Translations under genes and position numbers: made by a program | The notes under the pieces: model-generated | The model's input: the letters and a program-made list of their open reading frames with translations, nothing else | What the model was told of the DNA's origin: nothing | The model's database searches: none | Source: Oscillospiraceae bacterium | GTDB lineage: Bacteria > Bacillota > Clostridia > Oscillospirales > Ruminococcaceae | Assembly (NCBI GenBank): GCA_017545185.1 | Contig: JAFWQJ010000082.1 | Location: 1-62,815, forward strand | DNA length: 62,815 nucleotides | Direction: 5' to 3' | Part shown: in pieces, positions 1 through 9,372 of the stretch | Numbering within the stretch: position 1 is the stretch's first letter | How the letters are laid out: each line of letters begins with the position of its first letter

Positions 1-37
1 TGACGAAAGTGCGCTTCTTGTGTTATACTGTTCATAG

Positions 38-100
38 ACAACTTCCTTTTTGATATTGGTGTTTGGGTGGTACTTAACATTATATCATTTTGGAAGTTGT
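38..100. repeat. 9-bp inverted repeat with long loop at window edge
   Basis: ACAACTTCC at 38-46 is exactly complementary to GGAAGTTGT at 92-100, and the second arm runs into TTTTTCT. It may be the terminator of a gene ending left of the window or the end of a mobile element. No coding region in the first 237 bases is convincing, so the choice cannot be made here. Confidence 0.3.
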
Positions 101-170
101 TTTTCTATCCCCTCTGTTACCTATCTATTGTATCATAACACCGTCATCGCTGCGGCTGCACGCTGCTTGT

Positions 171-199
171 TTGACAAACGCCTGCTTCCGTGCTATAAT
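171..199 (+). promoter_or_regulatory. Sigma-A promoter for the DUF2156 gene
   Basis: A perfect -35 TTGACA (171-176) lies 17 bases before a perfect -10 TATAAT (194-199). A TG at 191-192 gives it an extended -10. It sits about 40 bases before the start codon at 238. Confidence 0.85.
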
Positions 200-237
200 A
201 AAGGTATATTTTACAAAAAGAAAGGCTGATTTTCCGC

Positions 238-1143
238 ATGTCCTTACGCTTTCATGTTCCGGTTCCGGGAGACAGACCTGCCGTATCCGAGGCGGTTTTT
301 GCCGCAGGTGCAAGGGAAAACGATGCAGCGTTTGCAAATCTTTTTCTGCTGCGCGAAAAATACGGCACGGAGCTCTGCACGGAGAACCGGATGCTGCTCC
401 GGCGGTACGGCCGCAGTGTCCGGGTGGGCAGCTTCGGCTTTCCGCTCGGTGACGGCGATCTGAAACAGGCTGTCTCTCTGCTGTATGCGGATGCAGAGGA
501 ACGCGGGATCCCGTTCCGGATGACGCTGCTGACCAAAGCACAGTGCTGCAGGCTGGAAGCACTGTTCCCCGGCAGCTTCACATTTGCGCCGATGCCGGAT
601 TATACCGAATATCTTTATCTGCAGGAGAATCTTGCTGCGCTGCGCGGGAGCCGCTATCACGGCAAGCGCAATCATATCGCGCAGTTCTGGCGGGCGTGTC
701 CGGAGGCGTATATTCAGCCTCTGGTCGCGGAAAATGCCGATATTGCCGTTTCGATCGCGGAGCGCTGGCTGAAGGCGCGCAATACGCCGGATGACCCGTC
801 GCTGCTGTTTGAGCTTTCCTGCATCAAGGAGGCTGCGGCGAACTGGGACGCGCTCGCGCTGACCGGTCTGCTGCTCTACGACGGCATGGAGCCGGTCGGC
901 ATGACGGTCGTCTCGGAAATTTCCGCCGGTATCTTTGATATCCATTTTGAAAAGGTCGTGCCGGAATATCCGCACGCATGGCCGGTCGTCGTCAACGAAA
1001 TGGCGAAATGCCTGTCCGGTGCGGAATATCTGAACCGGGAGGAGGACCTCGGCGAAAGCGGGATGCGCTCGTCGAAGCAGTCCTACCGGCCCGACCTGCT
1101 CAACGAGAAATACACTGCGCAATGGCGCGGGGAGGAGCCCTGA
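238..1143 (+). CDS. DUF2156 (phosphatidylglycerol lysyltransferase C-terminal-like) protein
   Basis: This 301-residue soluble protein matches the DUF2156 family, which has the GNAT-like fold of the C-terminal half of MprF/LPG synthetase. The recognisable part is the C-terminus, with the stretch YLNREEDLGESGMRSSKQSY, and the Y-G-T-E start of the fold near residue 40. It has no membrane domain, so it is the stand-alone form, whose substrate is not established; aminoacyl or acyl transfer is an inference from the fold. The start at 238 follows a weak AAAGG site, and a strong promoter lies just upstream. Its stop is one base before the ATG of the next gene, so the two are probably co-transcribed. 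Confidence 0.8.
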   Translation: MSLRFHVPVPGDRPAVSEAVFAAGARENDAAFANLFLLREKYGTELCTENRMLLRRYGRSVRVGSFGFPLGDGDLKQAVSLLYADAEERGIPFRMTLLTKAQCCRLEALFPGSFTFAPMPDYTEYLYLQENLAALRGSRYHGKRNHIAQFWRACPEAYIQPLVAENADIAVSIAERWLKARNTPDDPSLLFELSCIKEAAANWDALALTGLLLYDGMEPVGMTVVSEISAGIFDIHFEKVVPEYPHAWPVVVNEMAKCLSGAEYLNREEDLGESGMRSSKQSYRPDLLNEKYTAQWRGEEP

Positions 1144-1144
1144 T

Positions 1145-3049
1145 ATGCTGAAAACGATCCTTTCGCCGGAGACCTGCGCGGCCTGCCGGAACTGCTGCGT
1201 CTTTGAGGAGCAGAGCGCATGGGAGCTGCCTTCCTTTGCGGCGGCATCTGCAGAACGGCTCGATGACCGTCCGCAGTACAGGGTACGGCAGGAGAACGGG
1301 CGCATCCGCGTCACGCTGCCCTATGACGAGACCCATGCCGCGCAGCCCTGCCCGTTCCTTGATCCGGCAAGCGGCTGTACGCTGCCTGCTGAGGAAAAGC
1401 CCTTTGCCTGTTCGGTTTGGCCGCTGCGCCTGATGAAAAAGCCGGACGGCTCTGCGGCGATCGCGCTGTATCAGGGATGTCCGGGCGTACCGGATATCGG
1501 CGATCCCGCATGGAGCAGGCTGCTGGACGGCGGCCTTCGCGAACGCATTTTTGCGGAGGCGGAACGCGATCCTTCGCTGATCCTGCCGTATCATCCGAAT
1601 TACCGTTTTCTTGAACAGGAGGAACATACAATGCCTGATTTTCCGCAGCCGCAGGCTGTTTACCGTTATTTCACCGCGCTCGCCGCGATCCCGCACGGCT
1701 CCGGCAATACCGCCGGGATCCGGAAATGGGCGCTCGATACCGCTGCAAAGCTGGGGCTCTCTGCCCATGCGGATGAAACCGGCAATGTCATCATCCGGAA
1801 GGACGGGTCTGCCGGGTATGAGGATCACCCGCGCGTGATTTTGCAGGGGCATCTGGATATGGTCTGTGCGCAGCTGCCGGACTGCAAAAAGGATATGACG
1901 CGGGAGGGGCTTGACCTTGTCTGGACGGCGGATTCTCTCTCCGCGGACGGCACGACGCTCGGCGGAGACGACGGCATTGCGGTTGCCTATGCATTTGCCG
2001 TGCTGGAATCGGACAGCATTCCGCACCCGCCTCTGACCGTCATCCTGACCGTTGACGAGGAAACCGGCATGGACGGCGCGACCGGGCTCTCTCCGGAGGA
2101 ACTCGACGGCGTTTCACTCATCAATATTGACTCCGAGGAGGAGGGTGTGTTCACGGTCGGATGCGCAGGCGGCGTGCGGTCGCATCTGCGTTTTCCGGTC
2201 ATGATGCAGCCGGTCGGCGGCGATCGGCTGACTGTCTCGCTCTCCGGCCTGACCGGCGGACACTCCGGTGCGGAGATCCACAAGCCGCTGCTCAATGCAA
2301 ATACCGCGGTGCTGGAGCTGCTTTCGGGCATCACTGCGCCGTACCGTCTGGCGGAACTGACAGGCGGTGTGCGGGACAATGTCATCCCGACGGAATGCCG
2401 TGCGGGGCTGTATACCGACGATGCCGAAGCGGTCGGGCAGTCGCTTGCTGCCGGACTGGAACGGCTGAAAGCGGCCTATCCCGGGGAAACGGGCATCCGG
2501 CTCGGGCTTTCCGCGGAGCAGGGGAGCGGGAATGCGCTTTCTGCGGCGGATACCAAAAAGCTGCTGAATACGCTGAACCTGCTGCCGAACGGCGTGCAGG
2601 AGATGAATACCGTGCTCAATATGCCGGAAACGTCGCTGAACCTCGGCATTTTTGAACTGCGCGCCGACGCGATGCTCGTCGATACGCTGATCCGCAGCGG
2701 CGTCAATGCGAAGAAGGAACAGCTTGCAAAGAAGCTTTGTCAGATCGCGGAGAACGCAGGCGGCAGCGCGTCGGAATCCGGCAATTATCCGGCGTGGGAA
2801 TACCGCCCCGGCACGGCACTGGAACAGACGGCCGTTCGCGTATTCACGGCGCAGTACGGCAAAGCGCCGCAGGTCGTGACGATCCATGCGGGGCTTGAAT
2901 GCGGCATCCTCTCCGACAAGGCGCCGCAGCTTGCCTGCATCTCGGTCGGCCCCGATATTTATGATATCCACACACCGAGAGAAACCCTCTCGCTTCCCTC
3001 GGTGCAGCGGACATGGGACTTCCTCTGTGCGCTGCTGAAAGAGCTGTAA
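1145..3049 (+). CDS. YkgJ-type CxxCxxCC protein fused to M20-family PepD-like aminoacyl-histidine dipeptidase
   Basis: One uninterrupted 634-codon frame holds two proteins. Residues 1-162 are a YkgJ-like metal- or cluster-binding domain with CAACRNCC at 11-18 and later PCPF and FAC cysteines. From residue 163 the sequence is a complete PepD-like M20 dipeptidase of about 472 residues, the family's usual length. It carries the metal motifs GHLDMV and LGGDDG and the acidic pair in TVDEETGMDG. A textbook AGGAGG at 1617-1622 sits 8 bases before an in-frame ATG at 1631, exactly at the junction. The dipeptidase can therefore be made alone from that internal start, as part of a fusion, or both. PepD-type enzymes cleave Xaa-His and other dipeptides in the cytoplasm. 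The gene follows the DUF2156 gene by one base and precedes sbcD by 12. Confidence 0.85.
   Translation: MLKTILSPETCAACRNCCVFEEQSAWELPSFAAASAERLDDRPQYRVRQENGRIRVTLPYDETHAAQPCPFLDPASGCTLPAEEKPFACSVWPLRLMKKPDGSAAIALYQGCPGVPDIGDPAWSRLLDGGLRERIFAEAERDPSLILPYHPNYRFLEQEEHTMPDFPQPQAVYRYFTALAAIPHGSGNTAGIRKWALDTAAKLGLSAHADETGNVIIRKDGSAGYEDHPRVILQGHLDMVCAQLPDCKKDMTREGLDLVWTADSLSADGTTLGGDDGIAVAYAFAVLESDSIPHPPLTVILTVDEETGMDGATGLSPEELDGVSLINIDSEEEGVFTVGCAGGVRSHLRFPVMMQPVGGDRLTVSLSGLTGGHSGAEIHKPLLNANTAVLELLSGITAPYRLAELTGGVRDNVIPTECRAGLYTDDAEAVGQSLAAGLERLKAAYPGETGIRLGLSAEQGSGNALSAADTKKLLNTLNLLPNGVQEMNTVLNMPETSLNLGIFELRADAMLVDTLIRSGVNAKKEQLAKKLCQIAENAGGSASESGNYPAWEYRPGTALEQTAVRVFTAQYGKAPQVVTIHAGLECGILSDKAPQLACISVGPDIYDIHTPRETLSLPSVQRTWDFLCALLKEL
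1617..1633 (+). promoter_or_regulatory. Internal ribosome binding site and start for the dipeptidase part
   Basis: AGGAGG (1617-1622) is followed 8 bases later by ATG (1631-1633), in frame with the upstream CxxCxxCC domain. The start falls precisely where PepD homologues begin, which suggests a former gene boundary whose stop codon has been lost, or deliberate dual translation. Confidence 0.7.
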
Positions 3050-3061
3050 AGGAGGTACGCT

Positions 3062-4201
3062 ATGCGCTTTCTGCATCTTGCCGACCTGCATCTCGGCAAA
3101 ACGCTGCACAAGCAGAATCTGCTTGCGGATCAGCGTTTTATCCTGCAGCAGATCCTTGAGACCGCCCGCACGCGTGAGATCGACGCGGTGCTGATCGCGG
3201 GGGATGTGTACCAGCGGAATGCGCCCTCTGCCGACGCGATGACGCTGTTCAGCGATTTTCTTGCGGCGCTGGCGGATATGCAGCTGCCCGTTTACGTCAT
3301 CAGCGGCAATCACGATTCCGCGGAGCGTGTCGCGTATCTTTCGGAGATCGCGGCGCATTCCGGCATCCGTATCGCGGGGGCTGATTCTGCGGCGGTCTAT
3401 TCGTATCCGGCGGAGGATGCTTACGGCAGTCTGACCGTGCATCTGATGCCGTTCACGGCACCGCTGCAGGTGCGGCAGAAATATCCGGATGAAGCAGACG
3501 GCATCCGCTCCTATGACGATGCGATCCGCGTGCTGCTCTCGCATTATCCGCTGCCGGATGACGGCGGGCGGCATATCATGGTCGCGCACCAGTTTCTGAC
3601 CGGCGGCGCGGTCTGCGAATCCGAGGAGCTTGCGATCGGCGGGCTGGACAACATCTCCGCCGCGCTGTTTGACGGTTATGATTATGTTGCACTCGGGCAT
3701 CTGCACGGGCCGCAGTACGTTTCCCGTCCGGAGATCCGCTATGCGGGTTCACCGCTGAAATATTCATTCTCCGAGGTGCATCAGCACAAATCCGTGACGA
3801 TCGCCGATATCCGCGAAAAGGGCAATGTGACTATTGAGACCGTGTCGCTCACGCCGCTGCATGAGATGCAGGAGCTGACCGGTACGCTGGATGCGCTGAT
3901 GCAGCACGAACCGACCGAGGACTATCTGCATGTGATCCTGACGGACGACAATCCGCCGTCCGATGCGGTCAGGATGCTCCGGACGGTGTTCCCGAATCTG
4001 CTGCAGATGACCGTGCAGAATACGCGGATGCGTGCGGATTACGTACCGGAGGAGCAGACGCTGCCGCAGCGGACGGATTTTGCAGCGCTGCTCACCGATT
4101 TTTACGCGGCGCAGAATCAGGGCGCCGAACCGACCGAACAGCAGATGCAGATCGTCCGCGATCTGCTGGAGCAGCTTGACAGAGAGGCGGGTGCGCTATG
4201 A
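3062..4201 (+). CDS. sbcD: Exonuclease SbcD (Mre11-type nuclease subunit)
   Basis: This 379-residue calcineurin-like metallophosphoesterase is the nuclease of the SbcCD complex. With SbcC it opens hairpins and degrades double-strand ends at palindromes and stalled forks. The Mre11 metal motifs appear in order: DLHLG at 8-12, GDVY at 47-50, GNHD at 82-85, then VAHQ near 178 and GHLHG near 216. Length is normal. The stop overlaps the ATG of sbcC by four bases (ATGA), the usual sign of translational coupling between the two subunits. The start follows AAAGGAGG at a normal distance. Confidence 0.97.
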   Translation: MRFLHLADLHLGKTLHKQNLLADQRFILQQILETARTREIDAVLIAGDVYQRNAPSADAMTLFSDFLAALADMQLPVYVISGNHDSAERVAYLSEIAAHSGIRIAGADSAAVYSYPAEDAYGSLTVHLMPFTAPLQVRQKYPDEADGIRSYDDAIRVLLSHYPLPDDGGRHIMVAHQFLTGGAVCESEELAIGGLDNISAALFDGYDYVALGHLHGPQYVSRPEIRYAGSPLKYSFSEVHQHKSVTIADIREKGNVTIETVSLTPLHEMQELTGTLDALMQHEPTEDYLHVILTDDNPPSDAVRMLRTVFPNLLQMTVQNTRMRADYVPEEQTLPQRTDFAALLTDFYAAQNQGAEPTEQQMQIVRDLLEQLDREAGAL

Positions 4202-6819
4202 AGCCGAGATTGCTGACGATGCAGGCCTTCGGGCCCTATGCCGGAAAAACAGTCGTTGATTTCACGCAGCTGGACAGCGACGGGCTGTTCCTGATCGCCG
4301 GTGATACCGGCGCCGGGAAGACGACGATCTTTGACGCGATCTCCTTTGCGCTCTACGGCGAGGCGAGCGGCGGCAACGGACGGCGGAGCGCCAAAAGCTT
4401 CCGCTCGGACTATGCAGACCCGTCAGAGGAGACATGCGTTACGCTGGAATTTTCGCACCGCGGCGGGGTGTATACGGTCAGCCGTGTGCCGGAGCATGAG
4501 CGCAGAAAGCTCCGCGGCGAAGGTCTGACAAAGATCAAGGCATCCGCCGTGCTGAAAATGCCGGACGGCAGGCTTTACGATTCGGTCCCGGAGGTCAACA
4601 TCGCCGTGCGGACGCTGCTCGGGCTTGACCGTGAGCAGTTTGCCCAAACTGTCATGATCGCGCAGGGCGATTTCCTGAAGATCCTGAATGCGAAATCCGC
4701 AGACCGCCGTGCGCTGTTCCAGAAGCTGTTTTCTACAACACGCTTTGCACGTTTTCAGGATCTGTTGAAGAATACGCATACCAATGCAAAGCAGGCGCTT
4801 GAACAGAACGGGCAGCAGATCATGTATGCGGCGACGGATATCTCCGATGCGGATGACCCGGATGCGGCGACGGTTTTCGGAATGCTGAAAAGCGACCCGG
4901 TCTACGCGGTGCAGGCGATCCCGCTGCTGGAAGCACTCTGCGCGGCACAGGAGCAGACGCTCTCCGAAAAGAAGGACGCCGCTGCGGCAATGGAATCCGA
5001 GCTGCTCATCAAAACGCGGGAGGCAGAACAGGCACAGCAGCAGAATAACCTGCTGCGGCAGCTGCAGATGACAGAACAGGAGCTTGACAAGCTTGCGCTG
5101 CAGAAAGACGAAGCGGATATGCAGCAGGCGGAGCTCGATGCCGCCGAAAAAGCAGCCGCGCTCAATCAGCATTATATTGCGCTGCAGACGGCAAAACAGC
5201 AGGAGGCCGAGGCGCAGGTCACGGCAGAGAGCCGCCGCGCAGAGCTCCCCGCACTCGAACAGGCACTTGCCGAGGCAGAAGCTGCGGCGCAGTCCGCGGA
5301 TGAAGCCGCCGCGGAGATCGCGGGGCTCAATGAGAAAAAGCAGAAGGCCGAGCGTGCGCTCGAGCTGCTGAAAAAGACCCGTCTTGCGCGGGAGGTTCAC
5401 GAAAAGGCGGTCGCGCAGCTGGAGGAAGCGGCGGCGGCACTGGAACAGGTCTCCGCGCAGCAGAAGCTGGTATTGGCGGCTTACCGCGCCGGACAGGCGG
5501 GGACGCTCGCGGAGCAGCTGGAAGAAGACAGCCCCTGCCCGGTCTGCGGTTCGCGTTCGCACCCGGCACCTGCGGAAAAGCCCGCGCATACGCCGACGGA
5601 CGCCGACCTCGAAAAGACGGGGCAGGCGGTCAATGCGGCAATGGCGCATTACGGGCGGCAGAATCAGGCCGTGACCGAAAAGCATGACGCACTCGAAGAA
5701 CTGCTGAAAGAGCTGTCGGCGGTCTGCGGCGCGGAGATCCCCGACGAAGCAAAGCTGCAGGCGAACTGCGTCCGGGCGGCGGAGCTTGCCGAGCAGCTGA
5801 CGCAGAATCAGCGTCTGGCTGCACAGAAGCTGCAGAACGCCGAGCGCGCGCTGGCATCGAAACGGGCGGCGTCCTCGGAGGCGGATGCGGCACTCGAACG
5901 CATCGAAACGCGCTGCGCGGATCTGGACGGCAAATATACCGCGGCACTGGCTGCCTCTGATTTCATCGGGGAGCAGGAATTTCTTGCGGCACTCCGTTCG
6001 CAGGAGCAGCTCATGCTGCTGCGGAATCGTCTGCGGAGCTACCGGGACCGGCTGCAGCAGCTGAGCGGTCAGCTGGAGAGCCTCAGAAGTCAGTGCACGA
6101 TCACCGAGCCGCTCCCGGTCTCGGAGCTGCAGCAGGAGATTTTGCAGCTGCGGACGAACAAGGCGGCTGCGGATGCCGCATATCAGGCGGCGGCACGGAG
6201 CTGTCAGGGCAATCAGAAGGCGCTCCGCACGCTGATCCCGCTGACGAAAAAACGGGACGAGCTTTCGCAGTATGAGGCGAATGTCCGCGACCTTTATCAG
6301 ACCGTCGGCGGGCAGCAGACCGGACAGGCCAAATTAAGCTTTGAGGCCTATGTGCAGCAGTTCTATTTCCGGCGGGTCACGGAGGCGGCCAATCAGCGGC
6401 TCTGCTTCCTGACGAACGACAACTACGCGCTCCGCTGCCGGACAGAGGGCGGCCCGCTGCGCGGACAGACCGGCCTTGACCTCGAGGTCTACGACAGCAC
6501 GACCGGCGCATGGCGTGAGGTCTCGACGCTTTCGGGCGGCGAATCCTTCCTCGCATCGCTGGCGCTGGCGCTCGGGCTTTCCGATGTCGTGCAGCAGCAG
6601 AGCGGCGGCATCACGCTGGATGCGATGTTCATTGACGAGGGCTTCGGCTCGCTGGACGAGCAGGCACTCCGGCAGGCGATCCGGATGCTCGGAAAGCTCG
6701 CGGACGGCAGCAGGCTGATCGGCGTCATTTCCCATGTGACCGAGCTGAAGGACGCGATCCCGGCGCAGATCCGCATCACGAAGGATGCAAACGGCAGCTC
6801 TGTTTCCGTTATCCGGTGA
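4198..6819 (+). CDS. sbcC: Exonuclease SbcC (Rad50-type ATPase subunit)
   Basis: This 873-residue SMC-like ATPase partners SbcD. Walker A GDTGAGKTT lies at residues 35-43. A long coiled coil rich in Ala, Glu and Gln follows, broken near residues 447-450 by the CPVC zinc hook that joins two complexes. A second coiled-coil arm leads to the ABC signature LSGGES near 778 and the Walker B region FIDEGFGSLD near 812. The protein is somewhat shorter than the 1000-plus residues common in the family, because the coiled-coil arms are shorter. It overlaps sbcD by four bases and ends the operon. Confidence 0.97.
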   Translation: MKPRLLTMQAFGPYAGKTVVDFTQLDSDGLFLIAGDTGAGKTTIFDAISFALYGEASGGNGRRSAKSFRSDYADPSEETCVTLEFSHRGGVYTVSRVPEHERRKLRGEGLTKIKASAVLKMPDGRLYDSVPEVNIAVRTLLGLDREQFAQTVMIAQGDFLKILNAKSADRRALFQKLFSTTRFARFQDLLKNTHTNAKQALEQNGQQIMYAATDISDADDPDAATVFGMLKSDPVYAVQAIPLLEALCAAQEQTLSEKKDAAAAMESELLIKTREAEQAQQQNNLLRQLQMTEQELDKLALQKDEADMQQAELDAAEKAAALNQHYIALQTAKQQEAEAQVTAESRRAELPALEQALAEAEAAAQSADEAAAEIAGLNEKKQKAERALELLKKTRLAREVHEKAVAQLEEAAAALEQVSAQQKLVLAAYRAGQAGTLAEQLEEDSPCPVCGSRSHPAPAEKPAHTPTDADLEKTGQAVNAAMAHYGRQNQAVTEKHDALEELLKELSAVCGAEIPDEAKLQANCVRAAELAEQLTQNQRLAAQKLQNAERALASKRAASSEADAALERIETRCADLDGKYTAALAASDFIGEQEFLAALRSQEQLMLLRNRLRSYRDRLQQLSGQLESLRSQCTITEPLPVSELQQEILQLRTNKAAADAAYQAAARSCQGNQKALRTLIPLTKKRDELSQYEANVRDLYQTVGGQQTGQAKLSFEAYVQQFYFRRVTEAANQRLCFLTNDNYALRCRTEGGPLRGQTGLDLEVYDSTTGAWREVSTLSGGESFLASLALALGLSDVVQQQSGGITLDAMFIDEGFGSLDEQALRQAIRMLGKLADGSRLIGVISHVTELKDAIPAQIRITKDANGSSVSVIR

Positions 6820-6878
6820 GCGGCTCCGTCAAAATAGCAGAAAGTTGTATTTTTTCTTCCGAAATAGCGTACAAATAC

Positions 6879-6907
6879 TTGACAAATAAATGTAATTCAT
6901 GTAAAAT
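6879..6907 (+). promoter_or_regulatory. Sigma-A promoter for the clostripain-family gene
   Basis: TTGACA (6879-6884) and TAAAAT (6902-6907) are separated by 17 bases. A strong AGGAGG (6930-6935) precedes the ATG at 6944. The 124-base gap after sbcC holds only this promoter. Confidence 0.8.
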
Positions 6908-6943
6908 AGTATCAGAATCTTGCAAACTTAGGAGGATTGCAGT

Positions 6944-9313
6944 ATGGATCAGAATCGACCGAAAGGGCGCGAAAAGCATGTGACCGAAGGCGGCTCCGGC
7001 GTACACCGCCGCGGCGAAGGACTGGGTACCGGTCCGGTCGGATCACAGGACGGATATGCAGGCAGAAAGCAGCAGTCCGGCGGCGGTGCCGGCAAGCGTG
7101 CTGCGGCAGCAGGCGGCGGCGGAACGATCATCATCGCCCTGCTTGTGTTAATGATGATGAAGGGCTGCAATACGAGCAGTCTCGGCGGCGGCGGCGGTGC
7201 CGGTGATCTGGCAGAGCTGCTCGGCGGTGCAGGCGGCGAACTGCCGTACCATTCCGAACAGGCAGCAGAGCCGCAGTATTCGGTTCCGGATACGACTCCG
7301 GTTGACGATTCCGTGGCATCCGGCTCCCGCGACAAGCGCACGAAGATCATCGGCAACAATCAGGATACCGTCACGATGATGATCTATATCTGCGGTACCG
7401 ACCTGGAATCGAGAAGCGGTATGGCGTCCTCTGACCTCTCGGAGATCGCCGGTGCAAAATACGGCGACAATGTCAATGTGATCGTCTATACCGGCGGCTG
7501 CTCCGGCTGGAAAACGCAGGGCATCAGCAGTCAGGTCAACCAGATCTACCGCGTGCGGAACCAGCAGCTGGAGCGTCTGGAATCGGACATGGGCAACAAG
7601 GCCATGACGAATCCGGCGACGCTTTCCGAGTTCATCCGCTACTGCGCAAAGAACTTCCCGGCCAACCGCAATGAGCTGATCTTCTGGGATCACGGCGGGG
7701 GATCGGTCACCGGCTACGGCTATGACGAAAAGCTCCGGAACGGCGGCTCCATGGATCTCGGCGGGATCAGTCAGGCGCTGAAGGACGGCGGTGTGACCTT
7801 CGATTTCGTCGGCTTCGATGCCTGCCTGATGGCTACGGCCGAAACCGCTCTGATGCTGAATGACTATGCCGACTACATGATCGCTTCCGAGGAAACGGAG
7901 CCCGGCATCGGCTGGTATTATACCAACTGGGTGACGCAGCTCGGCTCGAATACCTCGATGCCGACCGTTGAGATCAGCAAGAATATCGTCGATGACTTTA
8001 CCGCTGCGTGTGCGAGAAAGTGCCCCGGCCAGCAGACCACGCTGTCTGTCATTGACCTGGCAGAGTTCTCCAACACTGTGCCGGAGAAGCTCAGCGCCTT
8101 CTCGGAATCCGTCAGCAATCTGCTCGAGCAGAAGGAATACCAGAAGGTTGCCGATGCACGCTACGGAACCAGAGAATTTGCGACCTCGAACCGTATTGAC
8201 CAGATCGACCTTGCGCATCTGGCACTGAATGTCGGCACCGGCGAGGGCAAGGCACTCGCCGATACGATCCAGAAGGCGGTCAAGTACAACCGGACATCCT
8301 CGAACATGACGAATGCCTACGGCGTTTCGATCTTCTTCCCGTACCGGAATGCGAAGTACGTGGCACCGGCCTGCAGCACCTATAACCAGATCAACATGAA
8401 CTCCGCGTATACCAAGTGTATCCGCCAGTTCGCCAGCCTGCAGAGCAGCGGTCAGATCGCTTCCGGCGGTACGGAATCTCCGCTCGGCGCACTGCTCGGC
8501 ATGGGCGGCGGCGGCAGCAGCGGCGGCGGTGCCGATATGATCGGCTCCCTGCTCGGCAGCTTCCTGTCCTCCGGTATGGCGGGCGGCAGAAGTATTGAGG
8601 GCCTGAACGCCTCGAACATCGACTTCATGAACGATCTGCCGTTCAGTCAGGATGAGACCGCGGAGTACATCTCCATGAACCTGCTGAACACGGACGCGCT
8701 GACATGGCAGCAGAAAAACGGCCGCTATGTGATGTCGCTTCCGGAGGAGCAGTGGAAGCTCGTTGAGAATGTTGACAAAAACATGTTCTATGATGACGGC
8801 ACCGGCTACGTTGATCTCGGCCTTGACAATGTGTACGATTTCGACGACGACAAGAATCTCGTTGCCGATACCGACCGCGACTGGATTGCGATCAACAAGC
8901 AGGTCGTTGCATACTACCACACCGGTACGACGGTGAACGGCGACAATTACCGCATTGACGGCTATGTGCCGTGCCTGCTGAACGGCGAGCGCGCAAATCT
9001 CCTGCTCGTGTTCGATCAGGATAACCCGAAGGGCTTTATCGCCGGTGCGGAGACCGACTACCGCAACAACGAGACGGAGACCGTCGCGAAGAGCATGACC
9101 GAGCTGAATGTCGGCGACACGCTGGATTTCGTCTGCGACTACTACAGCTATGACGGCGAGTATCTTGACAGCTATATGCTCGGCGATACGATGACCGTCA
9201 GCAACGATATGCAGATCAGCAATGTGTCCGTCGGCGACGGACAGGTGAAGATCATGTACAAGTTCACCGACCTCTACTGCCACGAGGCATGGTCTGATCC
9301 GATCATTCAGTAA
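6944..9313 (+). CDS. Membrane-anchored clostripain-family (C11) cysteine protease
   Basis: This 789-residue protein carries the C11 clostripain fold at residues 140-480. The catalytic His lies in FWDHGGG near residue 250 and the catalytic Cys in FDACLMA near 293. The first 60 residues are hydrophilic and Gly-rich. A hydrophobic segment (IIIALLVLMMMKG) follows, with poly-glycine on both sides, so it probably spans the membrane once and the protease faces outside. The C-terminal third is a separate beta-rich region ending in acidic repeats of unknown role. C11 proteases cut after Arg or Lys; the target here is unknown. It has its own promoter and a following hairpin, so it is likely monocistronic. 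Confidence 0.88.
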   Translation: MDQNRPKGREKHVTEGGSGVHRRGEGLGTGPVGSQDGYAGRKQQSGGGAGKRAAAAGGGGTIIIALLVLMMMKGCNTSSLGGGGGAGDLAELLGGAGGELPYHSEQAAEPQYSVPDTTPVDDSVASGSRDKRTKIIGNNQDTVTMMIYICGTDLESRSGMASSDLSEIAGAKYGDNVNVIVYTGGCSGWKTQGISSQVNQIYRVRNQQLERLESDMGNKAMTNPATLSEFIRYCAKNFPANRNELIFWDHGGGSVTGYGYDEKLRNGGSMDLGGISQALKDGGVTFDFVGFDACLMATAETALMLNDYADYMIASEETEPGIGWYYTNWVTQLGSNTSMPTVEISKNIVDDFTAACARKCPGQQTTLSVIDLAEFSNTVPEKLSAFSESVSNLLEQKEYQKVADARYGTREFATSNRIDQIDLAHLALNVGTGEGKALADTIQKAVKYNRTSSNMTNAYGVSIFFPYRNAKYVAPACSTYNQINMNSAYTKCIRQFASLQSSGQIASGGTESPLGALLGMGGGGSSGGGADMIGSLLGSFLSSGMAGGRSIEGLNASNIDFMNDLPFSQDETAEYISMNLLNTDALTWQQKNGRYVMSLPEEQWKLVENVDKNMFYDDGTGYVDLGLDNVYDFDDDKNLVADTDRDWIAINKQVVAYYHTGTTVNGDNYRIDGYVPCLLNGERANLLLVFDQDNPKGFIAGAETDYRNNETETVAKSMTELNVGDTLDFVCDYYSYDGEYLDSYMLGDTMTVSNDMQISNVSVGDGQVKIMYKFTDLYCHEAWSDPIIQ

Positions 9314-9324
9314 ATCAGCAGCAC

Positions 9325-9353
9325 AAAGCACCCTGCGGCAAACAGGGTGCTTT
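9325..9353 (+). terminator. Hairpin after the clostripain-family gene
   Basis: An 11-bp perfect stem, AAAGCACCCTG with CAGGGTGCTTT, encloses a 7-base loop. Only three Ts close the stem, so termination may be partial and the next gene may be read through. Confidence 0.6.
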
Positions 9354-9372
9354 GCATTGAAAGGAGCATCAT

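Noticed and set aside
90-452. 120-codon frame at the left edge
   Set aside because: It crosses a consensus promoter and the start of the DUF2156 gene in another frame, and its protein is Cys/Arg-rich without a motif.
2114-3706. Long minus-strand open frame of 530 codons
   Set aside because: It lies antisense to the dipeptidase and sbcD genes, is rich in Arg/His/Pro as GC-rich shadow frames are, and has no ribosome site or domain.
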